Shown piece by piece: positions 18,263-27,243 of a stretch of 64,000 nt of DNA. A model generated the notes under the pieces. That model was not told the DNA's origin and ran no database searches. It worked only from the letters and a program-made list of their open reading frames with translations. Position 1 is the first letter of the stretch; each line of letters begins with the position of its first letter. The position numbers and the translations under genes are program-made. The stretch is from Alphaproteobacteria bacterium. GTDB taxonomy: Bacteria > Pseudomonadota > Alphaproteobacteria > Rickettsiales > UBA8987. The stretch is taken from positions 364,713 to 428,712 of the forward strand of contig JAUIFA010000001.1 of the NCBI GenBank assembly GCA_030429625.1. The letters run 5' to 3'.

Positions 18263-19945
18263 TTAAGATACTTCTTGTTCATAAGGGAGTTTTTCGCCGG
18301 CCCATGGGCGGGCAATATCAGGCTTGCCAAAATAGTAGCCTTGCATGTAATCTACTTTCAAACCCATAAGAATTTTGGCGACTTCGCCTGTTTCTACACA
18401 TTCAGCCACTGTTTCCAGCCCATAGGATTGGTTAAAGTCTAGTAGGGTTTTGATAAAGAGTAAGTTTTCTGAGTTTTCTTCCAGCCCCATGATATATGAT
18501 CCATCAATTTTTACCTTGTCCACTGAAAGACTCTTTAATTGGCGGAATGAGGTATAGCCTGCTCCAAAATCATCCAGTGCGACTTGGCAGCCAATGGCTT
18601 GCAATGCGGCAACAAAATACGCTGTTTGACGCAGATCTCCCTGCGCAGCAGTTTCGGTAATTTCAACAATCATACGATGGGCGATGTCAGCATTTTCTAA
18701 AATACGGGTGCAATGCTGTAGCCATTTTGGATTGTCTGTCGTGAGATTGGAGACATTAAAAGCCAAAGAAATGTCCGGATATTCTTTAAGTTCGGCAACA
18801 ACTTTCTCCAAAACATATTCGTCTACAATGTCAATATAGCCCATACGCTCAGCCACAGGGATTAGATTACCGGCGGAGGACAGATTGCCATGCTCATCTT
18901 CCACCCGCATAAGGCATTCATAGCTGGCCACATGTCCGTCACTGCTTTTGATAACAGGCTGATAAGCAAGGTGGATCTTGTTTTCTTTAAAAGCATTTTG
19001 CATGTAGAGCAATTTGGTCACTTGATCTTTTGAATCAAGATGTTCTCGTTTGGCATCAAGATAGTCACAATGGAACTCGGATGCTTTATTTTTAGCATTG
19101 CTCAAGGCAAGATACGCTTTATTCAGCGCATCGGTTGGGCTGTCAGTATAAGAAGGAAAATGCACACTGCCAATGGACGTGCGCAGGTGAATTGGTTCCT
19201 TAAACGAAGGATTATTGTAGAGCTGTATTTTTCGCAAGATACGGTCAATGACCAATTCTACTTCGGTTTTTGTTTGGTTGCGTAGAATAATTCCAAATTG
19301 ATCCAATGCGGTACGGTGTATAACATCTGATTCTCTTAGTAACTGCGTTAACTGGATTTCTAAGGCTTCCATAATTCGATTAGCAAACTTAGGAGAATAC
19401 CAGGTCATCATCATTGGTAGATTGTCTATGGAGATTTTGAGAAGGACAGCCTCCTTATCCGCAGTCACACAATTTTGGTAGATTGTGTGCAACTCTTCAA
19501 TGAAGATATCGTTCTCATAATTGTCATTATAAGCCCCATAATTTTGTTCCCTCATATTGGGTTCTTTCTTCAGAGAACGTACCCTGACCACGTCATCGTC
19601 AGCAGAGATCATCCCCACCATAACAGTGTCATTGCCAACCTTTTCAACCGTACCTTTGTCAACTACCCTGACAAATTCTTCATCATCAATGACAATGCGG
19701 TAGACACGGCTATAATCCCCACCATTGTCACGGCTTAGTTCAAAAGACGAGATAAATTTGGCACGATCTTGTTTATGTATCAGCTCAATAAAGCGCTCTA
19801 ATGTACTAATTTCTATGGGATTATCTAATGATAGAATGGATCTTGTGTCGCCCGTCCACGTGATGATGTTCTTATTTACATTCCACTCATAAACAACGTT
19901 ATTTGCTTTTGTGATTGCAAGCTGGAGTCGTTTTAATTCATTCAT
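18263..19945 (-). CDS. Cyclic-di-GMP phosphodiesterase: PAS-like, degenerate GGDEF, EAL
   Basis: A 560-residue soluble protein. An N-terminal PAS-like region (about 10-120) precedes a GGDEF domain whose active loop reads ALDQF near residue 215 instead of GGDEF, so cyclase activity is not expected. The C-terminal EAL domain starts with ECL near 343 in place of EAL but keeps the expected catalytic set: Asn in FNVSN, Glu in EITET, DDFGAG near 457, the Lys in VDKVKIDGSYI, Glu in ETVAE and Gln in MQGYYFG. I therefore infer an active phosphodiesterase tuned by the degenerate domain. A PilZ protein occurs in the same window. Confidence 0.9.
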   Translation of the reverse strand: MNELKRLQLAITKANNVVYEWNVNKNIITWTGDTRSILSLDNPIEISTLERFIELIHKQDRAKFISSFELSRDNGGDYSRVYRIVIDDEEFVRVVDKGTVEKVGNDTVMVGMISADDDVVRVRSLKKEPNMREQNYGAYNDNYENDIFIEELHTIYQNCVTADKEAVLLKISIDNLPMMMTWYSPKFANRIMEALEIQLTQLLRESDVIHRTALDQFGIILRNQTKTEVELVIDRILRKIQLYNNPSFKEPIHLRTSIGSVHFPSYTDSPTDALNKAYLALSNAKNKASEFHCDYLDAKREHLDSKDQVTKLLYMQNAFKENKIHLAYQPVIKSSDGHVASYECLMRVEDEHGNLSSAGNLIPVAERMGYIDIVDEYVLEKVVAELKEYPDISLAFNVSNLTTDNPKWLQHCTRILENADIAHRMIVEITETAAQGDLRQTAYFVAALQAIGCQVALDDFGAGYTSFRQLKSLSVDKVKIDGSYIMGLEENSENLLFIKTLLDFNQSYGLETVAECVETGEVAKILMGLKVDYMQGYYFGKPDIARPWAGEKLPYEQEVS

Positions 19946-20026
19946 TGTAATCTAAACATGCCACGTAAATATATAAACACAGGGTACTATACCATATTTG
20001 TCATTAATATGAAGGTAAAAAATTAT

Positions 20027-21184
20027 TTATTCAAATTTTGGTTTAATTAATATTATTCGACTGTTTTCGGCACTAAGAGCCAACTCACCTTTCGAAAGTG
20101 CGATGGCAAATTTGCCAAATATTTCATATCGCCAGCCATGCATGGGAGGAATGTCAGGATGGTTTTTACAAAGGTCTGTCACGGTAGCAATTTTTTCCAG
20201 ATTTTCAATACTAGCAACAACGCTGGGAGCAATGTCATGATAATCGCATTGGGTTTTGAGCAATACTTTTAGTAAATCTACCAGAGGGCCTGCGCCTTTG
20301 GGTAATATTTTTTTCTTTATCAGCTTCGGTGGTTTAGAAGATAGGCCTCTTTCCACGGCTGCAAGAATTTCTTCCCTGACATCAGATTTGGAGGTTTTAA
20401 AGAATCTAAGATTGTCTAAATCCTTGTCTTTTTTAGGTACAATGGAGGCTATTTCCAATATTGCATCGCTTTTCATTACCCAGTTGCGTGGTTTGTTAAC
20501 CAGCTGTGAGCGCAACTCTCTCCATGTGGCAAGTTCTTTAACAATGGAAAGATACTCATCACTTCCGCTTTTTATGCGCAACTTTTTCCATGCATCGTCG
20601 TGATGTGGAATGTAACAGTTTGGGTCGGATAATTTTTCCATTTCCTCTTCAAACCATAACACCCTCTCACGGCTTTCCAGCTGTTCTTTTAAGGTGAGGT
20701 AAATATCGCGCAGATAGGTAACATCGGAAAGCGCGTACTTAATTTGTTTCTCTGAAAGAGGGCGTTTCGACCAATCGGTGTGGCGGGAAGATTTATCAAG
20801 GCTGACTTTACAGATTTTGGTAACAAGATTGCCATAGCCAATATTCTCCCCATAACCGAGAATCTGAGCAGCGATCTGTGTATCAAAAACCGATTGAGGA
20901 ACTTTGTGATGTTCGTGTAAAACAATCTCAATGTCTTGCGAACAGGCATGAAACACCTTAACTATTTTAGGGTCATCAAGAATTTCCCATATTGGGGTAA
21001 GGTCAATATCTTTAGCCAAGCTGTCCACCGCAAAAACATCTTTTTCTCCGGCAATTTGAATCAAACATAAGAGAGGGTAATAGGTCTTTTCCCGCAGAAA
21101 TTCTGTATCAATAGTGATAAAACTTTCTTTTTTAAGCGCATCTACCCGTTTTCTAAGCTCTTGGGAAGTGGTGATCACGGGCAT
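20027..21184 (-). CDS. rnd: Ribonuclease D
   Basis: 3'-5' exoribonuclease of the DEDD family involved in tRNA 3' maturation. The protein has 385 residues. Exo I is seen in ITIDTEFLREKTYYP, Exo II in KVFHACSQDIEIV and Exo III in YALSDVTYLRDIY. An HRDC domain follows at about 205-285. The size and domain order match the E. coli enzyme. It is a single gene between the EAL gene and the copper pair. Confidence 0.94.
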   Translation of the reverse strand: MPVITTSQELRKRVDALKKESFITIDTEFLREKTYYPLLCLIQIAGEKDVFAVDSLAKDIDLTPIWEILDDPKIVKVFHACSQDIEIVLHEHHKVPQSVFDTQIAAQILGYGENIGYGNLVTKICKVSLDKSSRHTDWSKRPLSEKQIKYALSDVTYLRDIYLTLKEQLESRERVLWFEEEMEKLSDPNCYIPHHDDAWKKLRIKSGSDEYLSIVKELATWRELRSQLVNKPRNWVMKSDAILEIASIVPKKDKDLDNLRFFKTSKSDVREEILAAVERGLSSKPPKLIKKKILPKGAGPLVDLLKVLLKTQCDYHDIAPSVVASIENLEKIATVTDLCKNHPDIPPMHGWRYEIFGKFAIALSKGELALSAENSRIILIKPKFE

Positions 21185-21271
21185 ATATTTACAATTCCTT
21201 ATAACTAACTACAGTGATTTTATAAACTATTTTATAGCTGTAAGTAAAGGTAAGATTACAAATATAACCAG

Positions 21272-21709
21272 TTAGTATGGGTGTTTTATGGCGGCTTCCA
21301 CTACGGCCTTTTTACCATCAGTCATTTTTAGTTCAACAAATATATTCTCACTAACTTTAAGCTTTTTATAGAGCTGCATGAGCATAATATGTAGGCCGCC
21401 AGGCTTCAGTTCAATTGTATCGTTTGCGGGGATGGTGATGGAGCCAATAGAACGCATCTGCATCACACCATTTTGTTTCATAGTACTATGGATTTCATTG
21501 ACTTCCGCCACAGAGGTTTTAACAGCAACGATGGTTTTAGGCTCATTTGTTGTGTTGGTAATTGTCATGTAAACCGCGCTGGTATTTACATCACCAATGG
21601 TTGCTCGCGCCCAGGCATTGGTTATTTTCAGTGAGTTGGTGTCTAAGATTTCCTCGGCAAAAACAGGAAAGCTTGTAAGCAAGATAAGGATTGATAAGAG
21701 TATTCTCAT
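21272..21709 (-). CDS. Periplasmic copper chaperone, PCuAC family
   Basis: A 145-residue exported protein with a signal peptide ending near FA at residue 18. The copper motif is visible: HSTM with a following Met ten residues later, and HIML about twenty residues on (the family's H(M)x10Mx21HxM). Such proteins deliver Cu(I) to the Cu-A or Cu-B centre of cytochrome c oxidase. Its ATG overlaps the stop of the SCO gene upstream, and both are likely co-transcribed for oxidase assembly. Confidence 0.9.
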   Translation of the reverse strand: MRILLSILILLTSFPVFAEEILDTNSLKITNAWARATIGDVNTSAVYMTITNTTNEPKTIVAVKTSVAEVNEIHSTMKQNGVMQMRSIGSITIPANDTIELKPGGLHIMLMQLYKKLKVSENIFVELKMTDGKKAVVEAAIKHPY

Positions 21710-22320
21710 TATTTGTCTTCCTCCATATAGTGTTTTAGTTTATTGGCTATAGTCTTTATGTCGGCATCATGAGTAAAATGGGTTAAAAAATTACCATCAG
21801 TGTCCATAAAATAAATATACGCAGAATGATCCATTGTATAGTTTTTCTTATCATTACCCGCTTTGGCATAATAGACCTTATAGGCTTTTGTAACGGCGGC
21901 TATCTGTTCGTCTGTTCCGGTGAGGCCAACAATAGAAGGATGAAAATTTTCAACATAGCTGGCCATCATCTCTGCCGTATCGCGCGCTGGGTCAATGGTA
22001 ATAAACAAAGGGGTGATCTGCTTTGCCGGTTCGCCTATTTCATCAAGCAACTGGCTAACGAAGCTCAACGTGGTAGGACAAACATCCGGACAAAAGGTAA
22101 AACCAAAGAACACCAACATATATTTACCGGCAAAATCTTTTTCAGTGACTGTTTTGCCGTGGTGATCTGTTAAGGTAAATGCTCCGCCAATGGCTGCTGT
22201 TCCAGAGTTGGACTGAGATTGCTTGGATTGTAAAAACTCGCCCTGTGTCATTTGAAAAATATATCCTGAAAATAGGGAAACAAAGATCAATAAGATGATG
22301 ATAATAGTGCTGGCTTTCAT
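21709..22320 (-). CDS. SCO1/SenC/PrrC family copper assembly protein
   Basis: A 203-residue thioredoxin-fold protein held in the membrane by an N-terminal helix (about 3-23). The copper-binding CxxxC occurs in FTFCPDVCPTTL and the third ligand His in MDHSAYIYF. It works with PCuAC to load copper into the Cu-A site of cytochrome oxidase subunit II. The four-base overlap with the PCuAC gene indicates coupling. No oxidase subunit genes are in view. Confidence 0.93.
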   Translation of the reverse strand: MKASTIIIILLIFVSLFSGYIFQMTQGEFLQSKQSQSNSGTAAIGGAFTLTDHHGKTVTEKDFAGKYMLVFFGFTFCPDVCPTTLSFVSQLLDEIGEPAKQITPLFITIDPARDTAEMMASYVENFHPSIVGLTGTDEQIAAVTKAYKVYYAKAGNDKKNYTMDHSAYIYFMDTDGNFLTHFTHDADIKTIANKLKHYMEEDK

Positions 22321-22372
22321 TAGGCTTACCTTATATCCTGAGTTTGGCTAGATTGTGAATATTTAGGGGGTT

Positions 22373-23047
22373 ATGTCAATGAATAAAAAAGAAACAAAGA
22401 CAATAAAAGTTGATCCAAGAGGCAAAAAAGCTTGGGCATTTCCCCTGGCATTTATTTCAGCAATGCGAGAGGAGGTGCCAAACATACGTTGGTTGCTGAT
22501 TGTTTTTGCATTGTTTTTGTTTCTTCCCAATCACTTTATAAACATTACCAATAGACAAATTAGTGGATTTTTCAGCAAGATGGGGCTGGATAATTTTGAT
22601 CAGATCATCACATCTCTTCTTATGGTGTTTGCTGCCTATATTGCGTATAAATTATTTACCAGTTGGCAAAAGGCCAGTGCGTATATTGACATCGCCCGCA
22701 AGGGAACAAGTATCGTTGGTCGTGTGGAAAAAATAATAGGCAAGAAAGGAAATTCAGTGCTTTATAAATATACCATTTCCGGCAACGAATATGAGGGTAC
22801 CGGCCTGCACCCAAAGCATAGTGATTATAGATTTGGTGACATTATTGATCTGGTGGCTTTGCGACAAAACCCAGAATATAGCCTGCCTAAAGAAGGCTTT
22901 TTATACAACGCACTGCGTACCTTGTTAGGGCTGATGAGTGAGGCGGAATTTAAAGATGCCGAACGTAAATTCCAGCAGCAGAAAAATGATATGGATCGGT
23001 TCAATGGGGAAGGGCGCCACAGCCGGAAAGAAGACACTGGTTTTTAA
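22373..23047 (+). CDS. Hypothetical membrane protein with DUF3592-like soluble domain
   Basis: A 224-residue protein. Two hydrophobic segments lie at about 40-57 and 77-98, after a basic start. Residues about 115-175 form a beta-rich part (GRVEKIIGKKGNSVLYKYTISG, then GDIIDLVALRQNP) that resembles DUF3592-type domains, which are found in many bacterial membrane proteins of unknown role. The tail is charged. An ATG two codons downstream is an equally possible start. It converges on tRNA-Phe. Confidence 0.6.
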   Translation: MSMNKKETKTIKVDPRGKKAWAFPLAFISAMREEVPNIRWLLIVFALFLFLPNHFINITNRQISGFFSKMGLDNFDQIITSLLMVFAAYIAYKLFTSWQKASAYIDIARKGTSIVGRVEKIIGKKGNSVLYKYTISGNEYEGTGLHPKHSDYRFGDIIDLVALRQNPEYSLPKEGFLYNALRTLLGLMSEAEFKDAERKFQQQKNDMDRFNGEGRHSRKEDTGF

Positions 23048-23060
23048 AGAGAAATCCTAG

Positions 23061-23136
23061 TGGTGGTCGATCTCGGATTCGAACCAAGGACACAGGGATT
23101 TTCAGTCCCTTGCTCTACCAACTGAGCTAATCGACC
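23061..23136 (-). tRNA. tRNA-Phe (GAA)
   Basis: A full 76-base cloverleaf on the minus strand: acceptor GGTCGAT/ATCGACC, D arm with AGTTGGTAGAGC, anticodon loop CTGAAAA with GAA at 23101-23103, T arm with TTCGAAT, and an encoded CCA. All stems pair. Confidence 0.97.
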
Positions 23137-23165
23137 ACATTTTTAGGACAAATATTACGCGCGCC

Positions 23166-23194
23166 CTTATAAAACAAAAAAAAACACCTGTCCA
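23166..23194 (-). promoter_or_regulatory. Promoter of tRNA-Phe
   Basis: Read on the minus strand: TGGACA, 17 bases, TATAAG, followed by a GC-rich stretch GGCGCGCG. The GC-rich discriminator is typical of stable-RNA promoters under stringent control. The start of transcription would lie about 20 bases before the tRNA. Confidence 0.55.
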
Positions 23195-23306
23195 TTATAA
23201 AAAAATATAAATTAGGGCGGGATGTAAGGTTATAGTGTCTTGCATTATTTCCCAATCCTGTTATTTTCCGCCAGATTATTTAAGCTTAATATTAGGGATG
23301 AATGCC

Positions 23307-24143
23307 ATGGAACGTGTCAGACAAATCATTGAAAATGCTTGGGAGGATCGTAATGAAATTTCGATCAGTACTACCGGCGAGGTGCGTGGAGCAGTGCAGC
23401 AGGTGCTCGATGCTTTGGATGCGGGTGAGATTAGGGTTGCTCAAAAAGACGAGGATCAATGGGTGGTCAATGACTGGGCAAAAAAAGCGATTTTGCTTTC
23501 CTTCCGTTTAAATGACATGCGTGCCATGGGAAATGGGCCGGAAGTCGATGGCAACGAAGCCGTTTGGTATGATAAAGTACCTTCAAAGTTTGCCGGTTGG
23601 GATGAAACAAAATTTAAAGAAGCTGGATTTCGTGCGGTTCCAGGTTCGTTTGTCCGCCATTCGGCCTACATCGCAAAAAATGTGGTATTAATGCCGTCCT
23701 TTGTGAATCTCGGTGCCTATGTGGGGGAAGGCACGATGGTTGACACATGGGCAACGATTGGTTCTTGTGCGCAGATTGGGAAAAACTGTCATATTTCAGG
23801 CGGTACAGGTATTGGGGGCGTGTTAGAGCCATTGCAGGCAGGTCCAGTAATCATCGAAGATAATTGTTTTATCGGCGCTCGTTCAGAAATTGCTGAGGGC
23901 GTAGTAGTAGAAGAGGGGGCTGTTATTTCTATGGGTGTGTTTATCGGTGCTTCGACCAAGATTGTTGATCGTGAGTCTGGTGAAGTGTCTTACGGACGGG
24001 TGCCGGCCTACAGTGTGGTAGTTCCCGGCTCGATTCCAGGAAAAACTCCTGATGCTCCTTCCTTATATGCGGCGGTAATTGTGAAGCGGGTGGATGCGGG
24101 AACACGCAGTAAAACCAGCATCAATGATCTTTTGCGCGCGTAG
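23307..24143 (+). CDS. dapD: 2,3,4,5-tetrahydropyridine-2,6-dicarboxylate N-succinyltransferase
   Basis: Succinylates tetrahydrodipicolinate in the lysine and diaminopimelate pathway. From the ATG at 23307 it has 278 residues and aligns from its first residue with E. coli DapD. The left-handed beta-helix hexapeptide region is clear ([46 protein letters not shown]). A second ATG three codons upstream (23298) is possible; AGGGATG fits the later start better. A hydrolase gene, not dapE, follows three bases after the stop. Confidence 0.95.
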   Translation: MERVRQIIENAWEDRNEISISTTGEVRGAVQQVLDALDAGEIRVAQKDEDQWVVNDWAKKAILLSFRLNDMRAMGNGPEVDGNEAVWYDKVPSKFAGWDETKFKEAGFRAVPGSFVRHSAYIAKNVVLMPSFVNLGAYVGEGTMVDTWATIGSCAQIGKNCHISGGTGIGGVLEPLQAGPVIIEDNCFIGARSEIAEGVVVEEGAVISMGVFIGASTKIVDRESGEVSYGRVPAYSVVVPGSIPGKTPDAPSLYAAVIVKRVDAGTRSKTSINDLLRA

Positions 24144-24146
24144 CAT

Positions 24147-25025
24147 ATGGGTATAGTTAAGAAAATTGAATATGATTCAGGTGTGGAGGGCAAGTCCTTA
24201 GTTGTTCTCGGTGCGGTGCATGGCAATGAAAAATGTGGGACGCAGGCCATTTTACGTATGGCAAAAGAGCTGGACAATGGCTGCCTGAAACTAAAACATG
24301 GTACGCTTGTTATGGTACCCATTACCAACCAGAAGGCCTACAATCAGAATGTACGTTTTGTGGATCGTAATTTAAACCGTCAGCTTCATCCTTCCCATCA
24401 GGGTAAGGGATACGAAGATCAGATAAATTCAGAACTTTGTGCCATTTTAGAATCGACCGATGTGTTGCTGGATCTGCATTCCTATGCTTCGCAGGGTGGG
24501 CCTTTTATCTTTCTAGGCGGTGGTAACCAAGCAGAAAATGATTTTGCCAAAGCGTTGGGTGTAAATGATTTTGTTTATGGCTGGCAGGAGGCCTTCGGTA
24601 ACGCTAATACGCAGGTGGATCCGTATGAATCGATGGGAACAACCGAATATACCCGCTATGTTGGGGGGATTGGGGTGACGCTTGAATGTGGCCATCATTA
24701 CAATGATGATGCACCAGATGTAGGATATAAAGCCATTATTAACGCACTGGTTCATCTGCAAATGCTCGAAGGAGAAGGCAGTTTTATCAAAGATGATTAT
24801 CGTTGTGTGCATATGAAGTTGGCATTTTACAAAGAAAAAGCAGGCAAGCTTGCCAAACAGTGGAAGCATTATGATTCTGTAAAAAAAGGACAGGTTCTGG
24901 CAGAATATGAGGATGACAAAAAAATAGTTGCCCCCGAAGATGGTTATATCATTTTGCCAAAGCTCGACGCTGAAATTGGCAAAGAATGGTTCTTTTTTGG
25001 TGTGGGATCTGAGTTTCCAGATTAG
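24147..25025 (+). CDS. Succinylglutamate desuccinylase / aspartoacylase (AstE/AspA) family zinc hydrolase
   Basis: A 292-residue zinc carboxypeptidase-like hydrolase. Zinc ligands are seen in GAVHGNEKCG (His and Glu) and LDLHSY (third His); VDRNLNRQL carries the conserved Arg-Asn substrate residues and TLECGHH the catalytic Glu region. A C-terminal beta domain follows from about 205. Family members remove acyl groups from N-acyl amino acids. It lies three bases after dapD, where dapE is often found, so an acyl-diaminopimelate substrate is conceivable, but this is inference only. Confidence 0.85.
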   Translation: MGIVKKIEYDSGVEGKSLVVLGAVHGNEKCGTQAILRMAKELDNGCLKLKHGTLVMVPITNQKAYNQNVRFVDRNLNRQLHPSHQGKGYEDQINSELCAILESTDVLLDLHSYASQGGPFIFLGGGNQAENDFAKALGVNDFVYGWQEAFGNANTQVDPYESMGTTEYTRYVGGIGVTLECGHHYNDDAPDVGYKAIINALVHLQMLEGEGSFIKDDYRCVHMKLAFYKEKAGKLAKQWKHYDSVKKGQVLAEYEDDKKIVAPEDGYIILPKLDAEIGKEWFFFGVGSEFPD

Positions 25026-25029
25026 ATTT

Positions 25030-25113
25030 GTCATTCTGTGAGCCGTTAGGCTGCACAGAATCCATGATTGTGATAGATCCTGTGCTAATTTCTGCGAAAT
25101 TCCACAGGATGAC
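25030..25113. repeat. Compound palindromic intergenic repeat
   Basis: Two adjoining hairpins: TTCTGTG (25034-25040) pairs with CACAGAA (25054-25060), and ATCCTGTG pairs with CACAGGAT (25103-25110). The ends GTCAT and ATGAC form an outer inverted repeat. GTCAT...ATGAC intergenic palindromes of this style are well known in alphaproteobacteria such as Rickettsiales. It lies between two convergent genes and may act as a two-way transcription stop. Confidence 0.6.
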
Positions 25114-25125
25114 GTGGAATGTTTC

Positions 25126-26058
25126 TTAATCCTGCAGTAAATAGCCAAAATTCCTGATGATTTCTTCACCGGCATCCAGACCAAGTTTTTCTGCGTCGGA
25201 AGCATTTCCTCTGCGTTCAACCATGTGTATTTCATTGCCACCCAAATTGGCAATCATACCGCGCAGATGGATTGAATTATCCTCCTGATAATGACACAGC
25301 GCCCCAATTGGTGTAGAACATGAACCATTGAGTGCTTTTAAAAAACCACGTTCGGCTTGGACTCTGACGTTAGATTTTTTATGATTGATATGGGCAATAA
25401 CCTCTAAAATATGCTTATTTTTTGCCAGACATTCCACCCCAATAGCGCCCTGTGCTACGGCTGGCAGCATAATGTCCGGATCAATGGCCTGCGTGATGTG
25501 GTCTTGCATATCCAGACGTTTTAGGCCTGCTACGGCAAGAAAAGTCGCCTCCACTTGTCCTTCCTCTAATTTACGTAGACGGGTTTGTACGTTGCCGCGA
25601 AACGGAATAAGATTAAGATCAGGACGGATTTTAAGCAATTGCGCCTGACGGCGTACTGAGGATGTGCCAATGAGTGCGCCTTTAGGCAGCGCGTCAATTG
25701 ATAGGTGGTTCACGCTAATAAAAGCATCCCGCGGATCTTCCCTTTCTAAAATACAATCAATGACCATTCCGTTGGGCAAAGTATCGGGCATATCTTTCAT
25801 TGAATGTACGGCAATGTCAATATCACCGCTGTGCAGAGCTTCTTCAATTTCCTTGGTAAAAAGCCCTTTGCCGCCGATATCTGCCAGATGCCGGTCTTGA
25901 ATCTGGTCGCCGGTGGTCTGCATTTTTACCAGTTCAATTTGTTCCTGTGTTAAATCTGGGAAGGCTCCCAGCAGGCGGTTTTTCACTTCTATAGCCTGAG
26001 CGACAGCCAGGGCGCTTTTGCGTGTTCCGATACGAATGCGAGCAGGACATTGAGTCAT
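25126..26058 (-). CDS. hemC: Porphobilinogen deaminase (hydroxymethylbilane synthase)
   Basis: Joins four porphobilinogens into hydroxymethylbilane for heme synthesis. The protein has 310 residues. RIGTRKSALAVAQA marks the start, FRGNVQTRLRKL is the conserved substrate-binding Arg loop, and LNGSCSTPIGAL holds the Cys that carries the dipyrromethane cofactor. Asp in HSMKDMP is the catalytic acid. Single gene, transcribed towards the palindromic repeat. Confidence 0.95.
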   Translation of the reverse strand: MTQCPARIRIGTRKSALAVAQAIEVKNRLLGAFPDLTQEQIELVKMQTTGDQIQDRHLADIGGKGLFTKEIEEALHSGDIDIAVHSMKDMPDTLPNGMVIDCILEREDPRDAFISVNHLSIDALPKGALIGTSSVRRQAQLLKIRPDLNLIPFRGNVQTRLRKLEEGQVEATFLAVAGLKRLDMQDHITQAIDPDIMLPAVAQGAIGVECLAKNKHILEVIAHINHKKSNVRVQAERGFLKALNGSCSTPIGALCHYQEDNSIHLRGMIANLGGNEIHMVERRGNASDAEKLGLDAGEEIIRNFGYLLQD

Positions 26059-26266
26059 AAATAGTCTTTGCCTGTTATTTTTAAAACATACGCGCTGAAG
26101 ATAGGAATTATATGGATAAAGGCAAGTCTTTATTCATTCTTTTTAATAATGCAAGCATGCTTGTTGTTTTTAAGGGAAGTTTTTATTAGAGCCATTGCAG
26201 AAAACATGTTATAATCAGCCTTTTAGGAAAAATATGATCTCTACAAAATAGGTGGGTTATTTTGCG

Positions 26267-27163
26267 ATGCAATCGAATAAGAAAAATATTCTTGTGGTTG
26301 ATGATGATAAGGTCAGTTTAAAACTTGTAGGTACAAAGCTATCTCAGGCCGGATATGGTGTTATCGAAGAAAGCAGCAGTCGCTGTGTGATTGATGTGCT
26401 CAAAAATAGCAAAAAGAATATCGATGTCATCCTGCTTGATAAAATCATGCCAGAAATTGATGGTATTGAGGTGCTCAAATTTGTTAAAAGCCAAGATAAT
26501 TTGCGCAATATTCCGGTGATCATGCAAACTGTTGATACCGATGATTCGCATATATTGGAGTGTATCTCTGCCGGAGCATTCCACTATCTGGCAAAACCCT
26601 TTAACGAAGAGATAACCCTTGCCATCATTGATAAGGCTATTGAAGAAAGTAATAATAAGAACCGTCTGATAAAAGAGATGAAAGACTATAATTTTAGTCT
26701 TGGTTTGATGACGCATGGTTGTTTTGAATTTAGAACTCCTGTGGAGGCAAGGGACTTGTCGTTTTTAATTTCAAAAAGTTTTCCTGACCCTGAGAGTGTG
26801 TTAATAGGGATCAACGAGCTTATGATTAATGCTATTGAACATGGTAATCTGGGCATAGGCTATGCCCAGAAGACCAAGCTGATTAACAATCTGACATTGC
26901 AGGAAGAGATTAATAAGCGTCTAAAAAGTAAAAAATATCAAGCCAGACATGCTAGAGTTGAATTTACAAGAAATAAAGACAATATTTCTCTTTATATCAA
27001 AGATATGGGGGATGGATTTGATTGGAAACATTATATGGAGATGTCGGCAAAGCGTGCAGTAGATCCTCATGGCAGGGGGATCGCTATGGCAAGAATGCTG
27101 AGTTTTGATGACATTCAATATATGGGTAAGGGTAATGAAGTCCTCTGTACGGTAAAGTTATAA
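26267..27163 (+). CDS. Response regulator fused to RsbW-like anti-sigma ATPase domain
   Basis: A 298-residue protein. Residues 1-125 are a receiver domain: acidic pocket in VVDDDKVS, phospho-acceptor Asp in ILLDKIMPEIDG, Thr in MQTVDTD and Lys in YLAKPF. Residues about 150-298 form a GHKL ATPase of the anti-sigma/RsbW kind: N box INELMINAIEHGN, DMGDGFDW and HGRGIAMARM. This suggests phosphorylation-controlled partner switching. I chose the ATG at 26267, ten bases after AGGTGGG; a GTG at 26252 is possible. No sigma factor or STAS partner is adjacent. Confidence 0.85.
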   Translation: MQSNKKNILVVDDDKVSLKLVGTKLSQAGYGVIEESSSRCVIDVLKNSKKNIDVILLDKIMPEIDGIEVLKFVKSQDNLRNIPVIMQTVDTDDSHILECISAGAFHYLAKPFNEEITLAIIDKAIEESNNKNRLIKEMKDYNFSLGLMTHGCFEFRTPVEARDLSFLISKSFPDPESVLIGINELMINAIEHGNLGIGYAQKTKLINNLTLQEEINKRLKSKKYQARHARVEFTRNKDNISLYIKDMGDGFDWKHYMEMSAKRAVDPHGRGIAMARMLSFDDIQYMGKGNEVLCTVKL

Positions 27164-27243
27164 TCTTTTACATAACCGCTGGTGCATTGGAGTGTTTTAT
27201 GCTATAAAATGGCTGAGTGCACAGTGTTTTAAGGGGTGTTTTG

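Noticed and set aside
24513..25253. 246-codon frame antisense to the AspA-like gene and hemC
   Set aside because: Spans two real genes and the palindromic repeat between them; codon pattern is a shadow.
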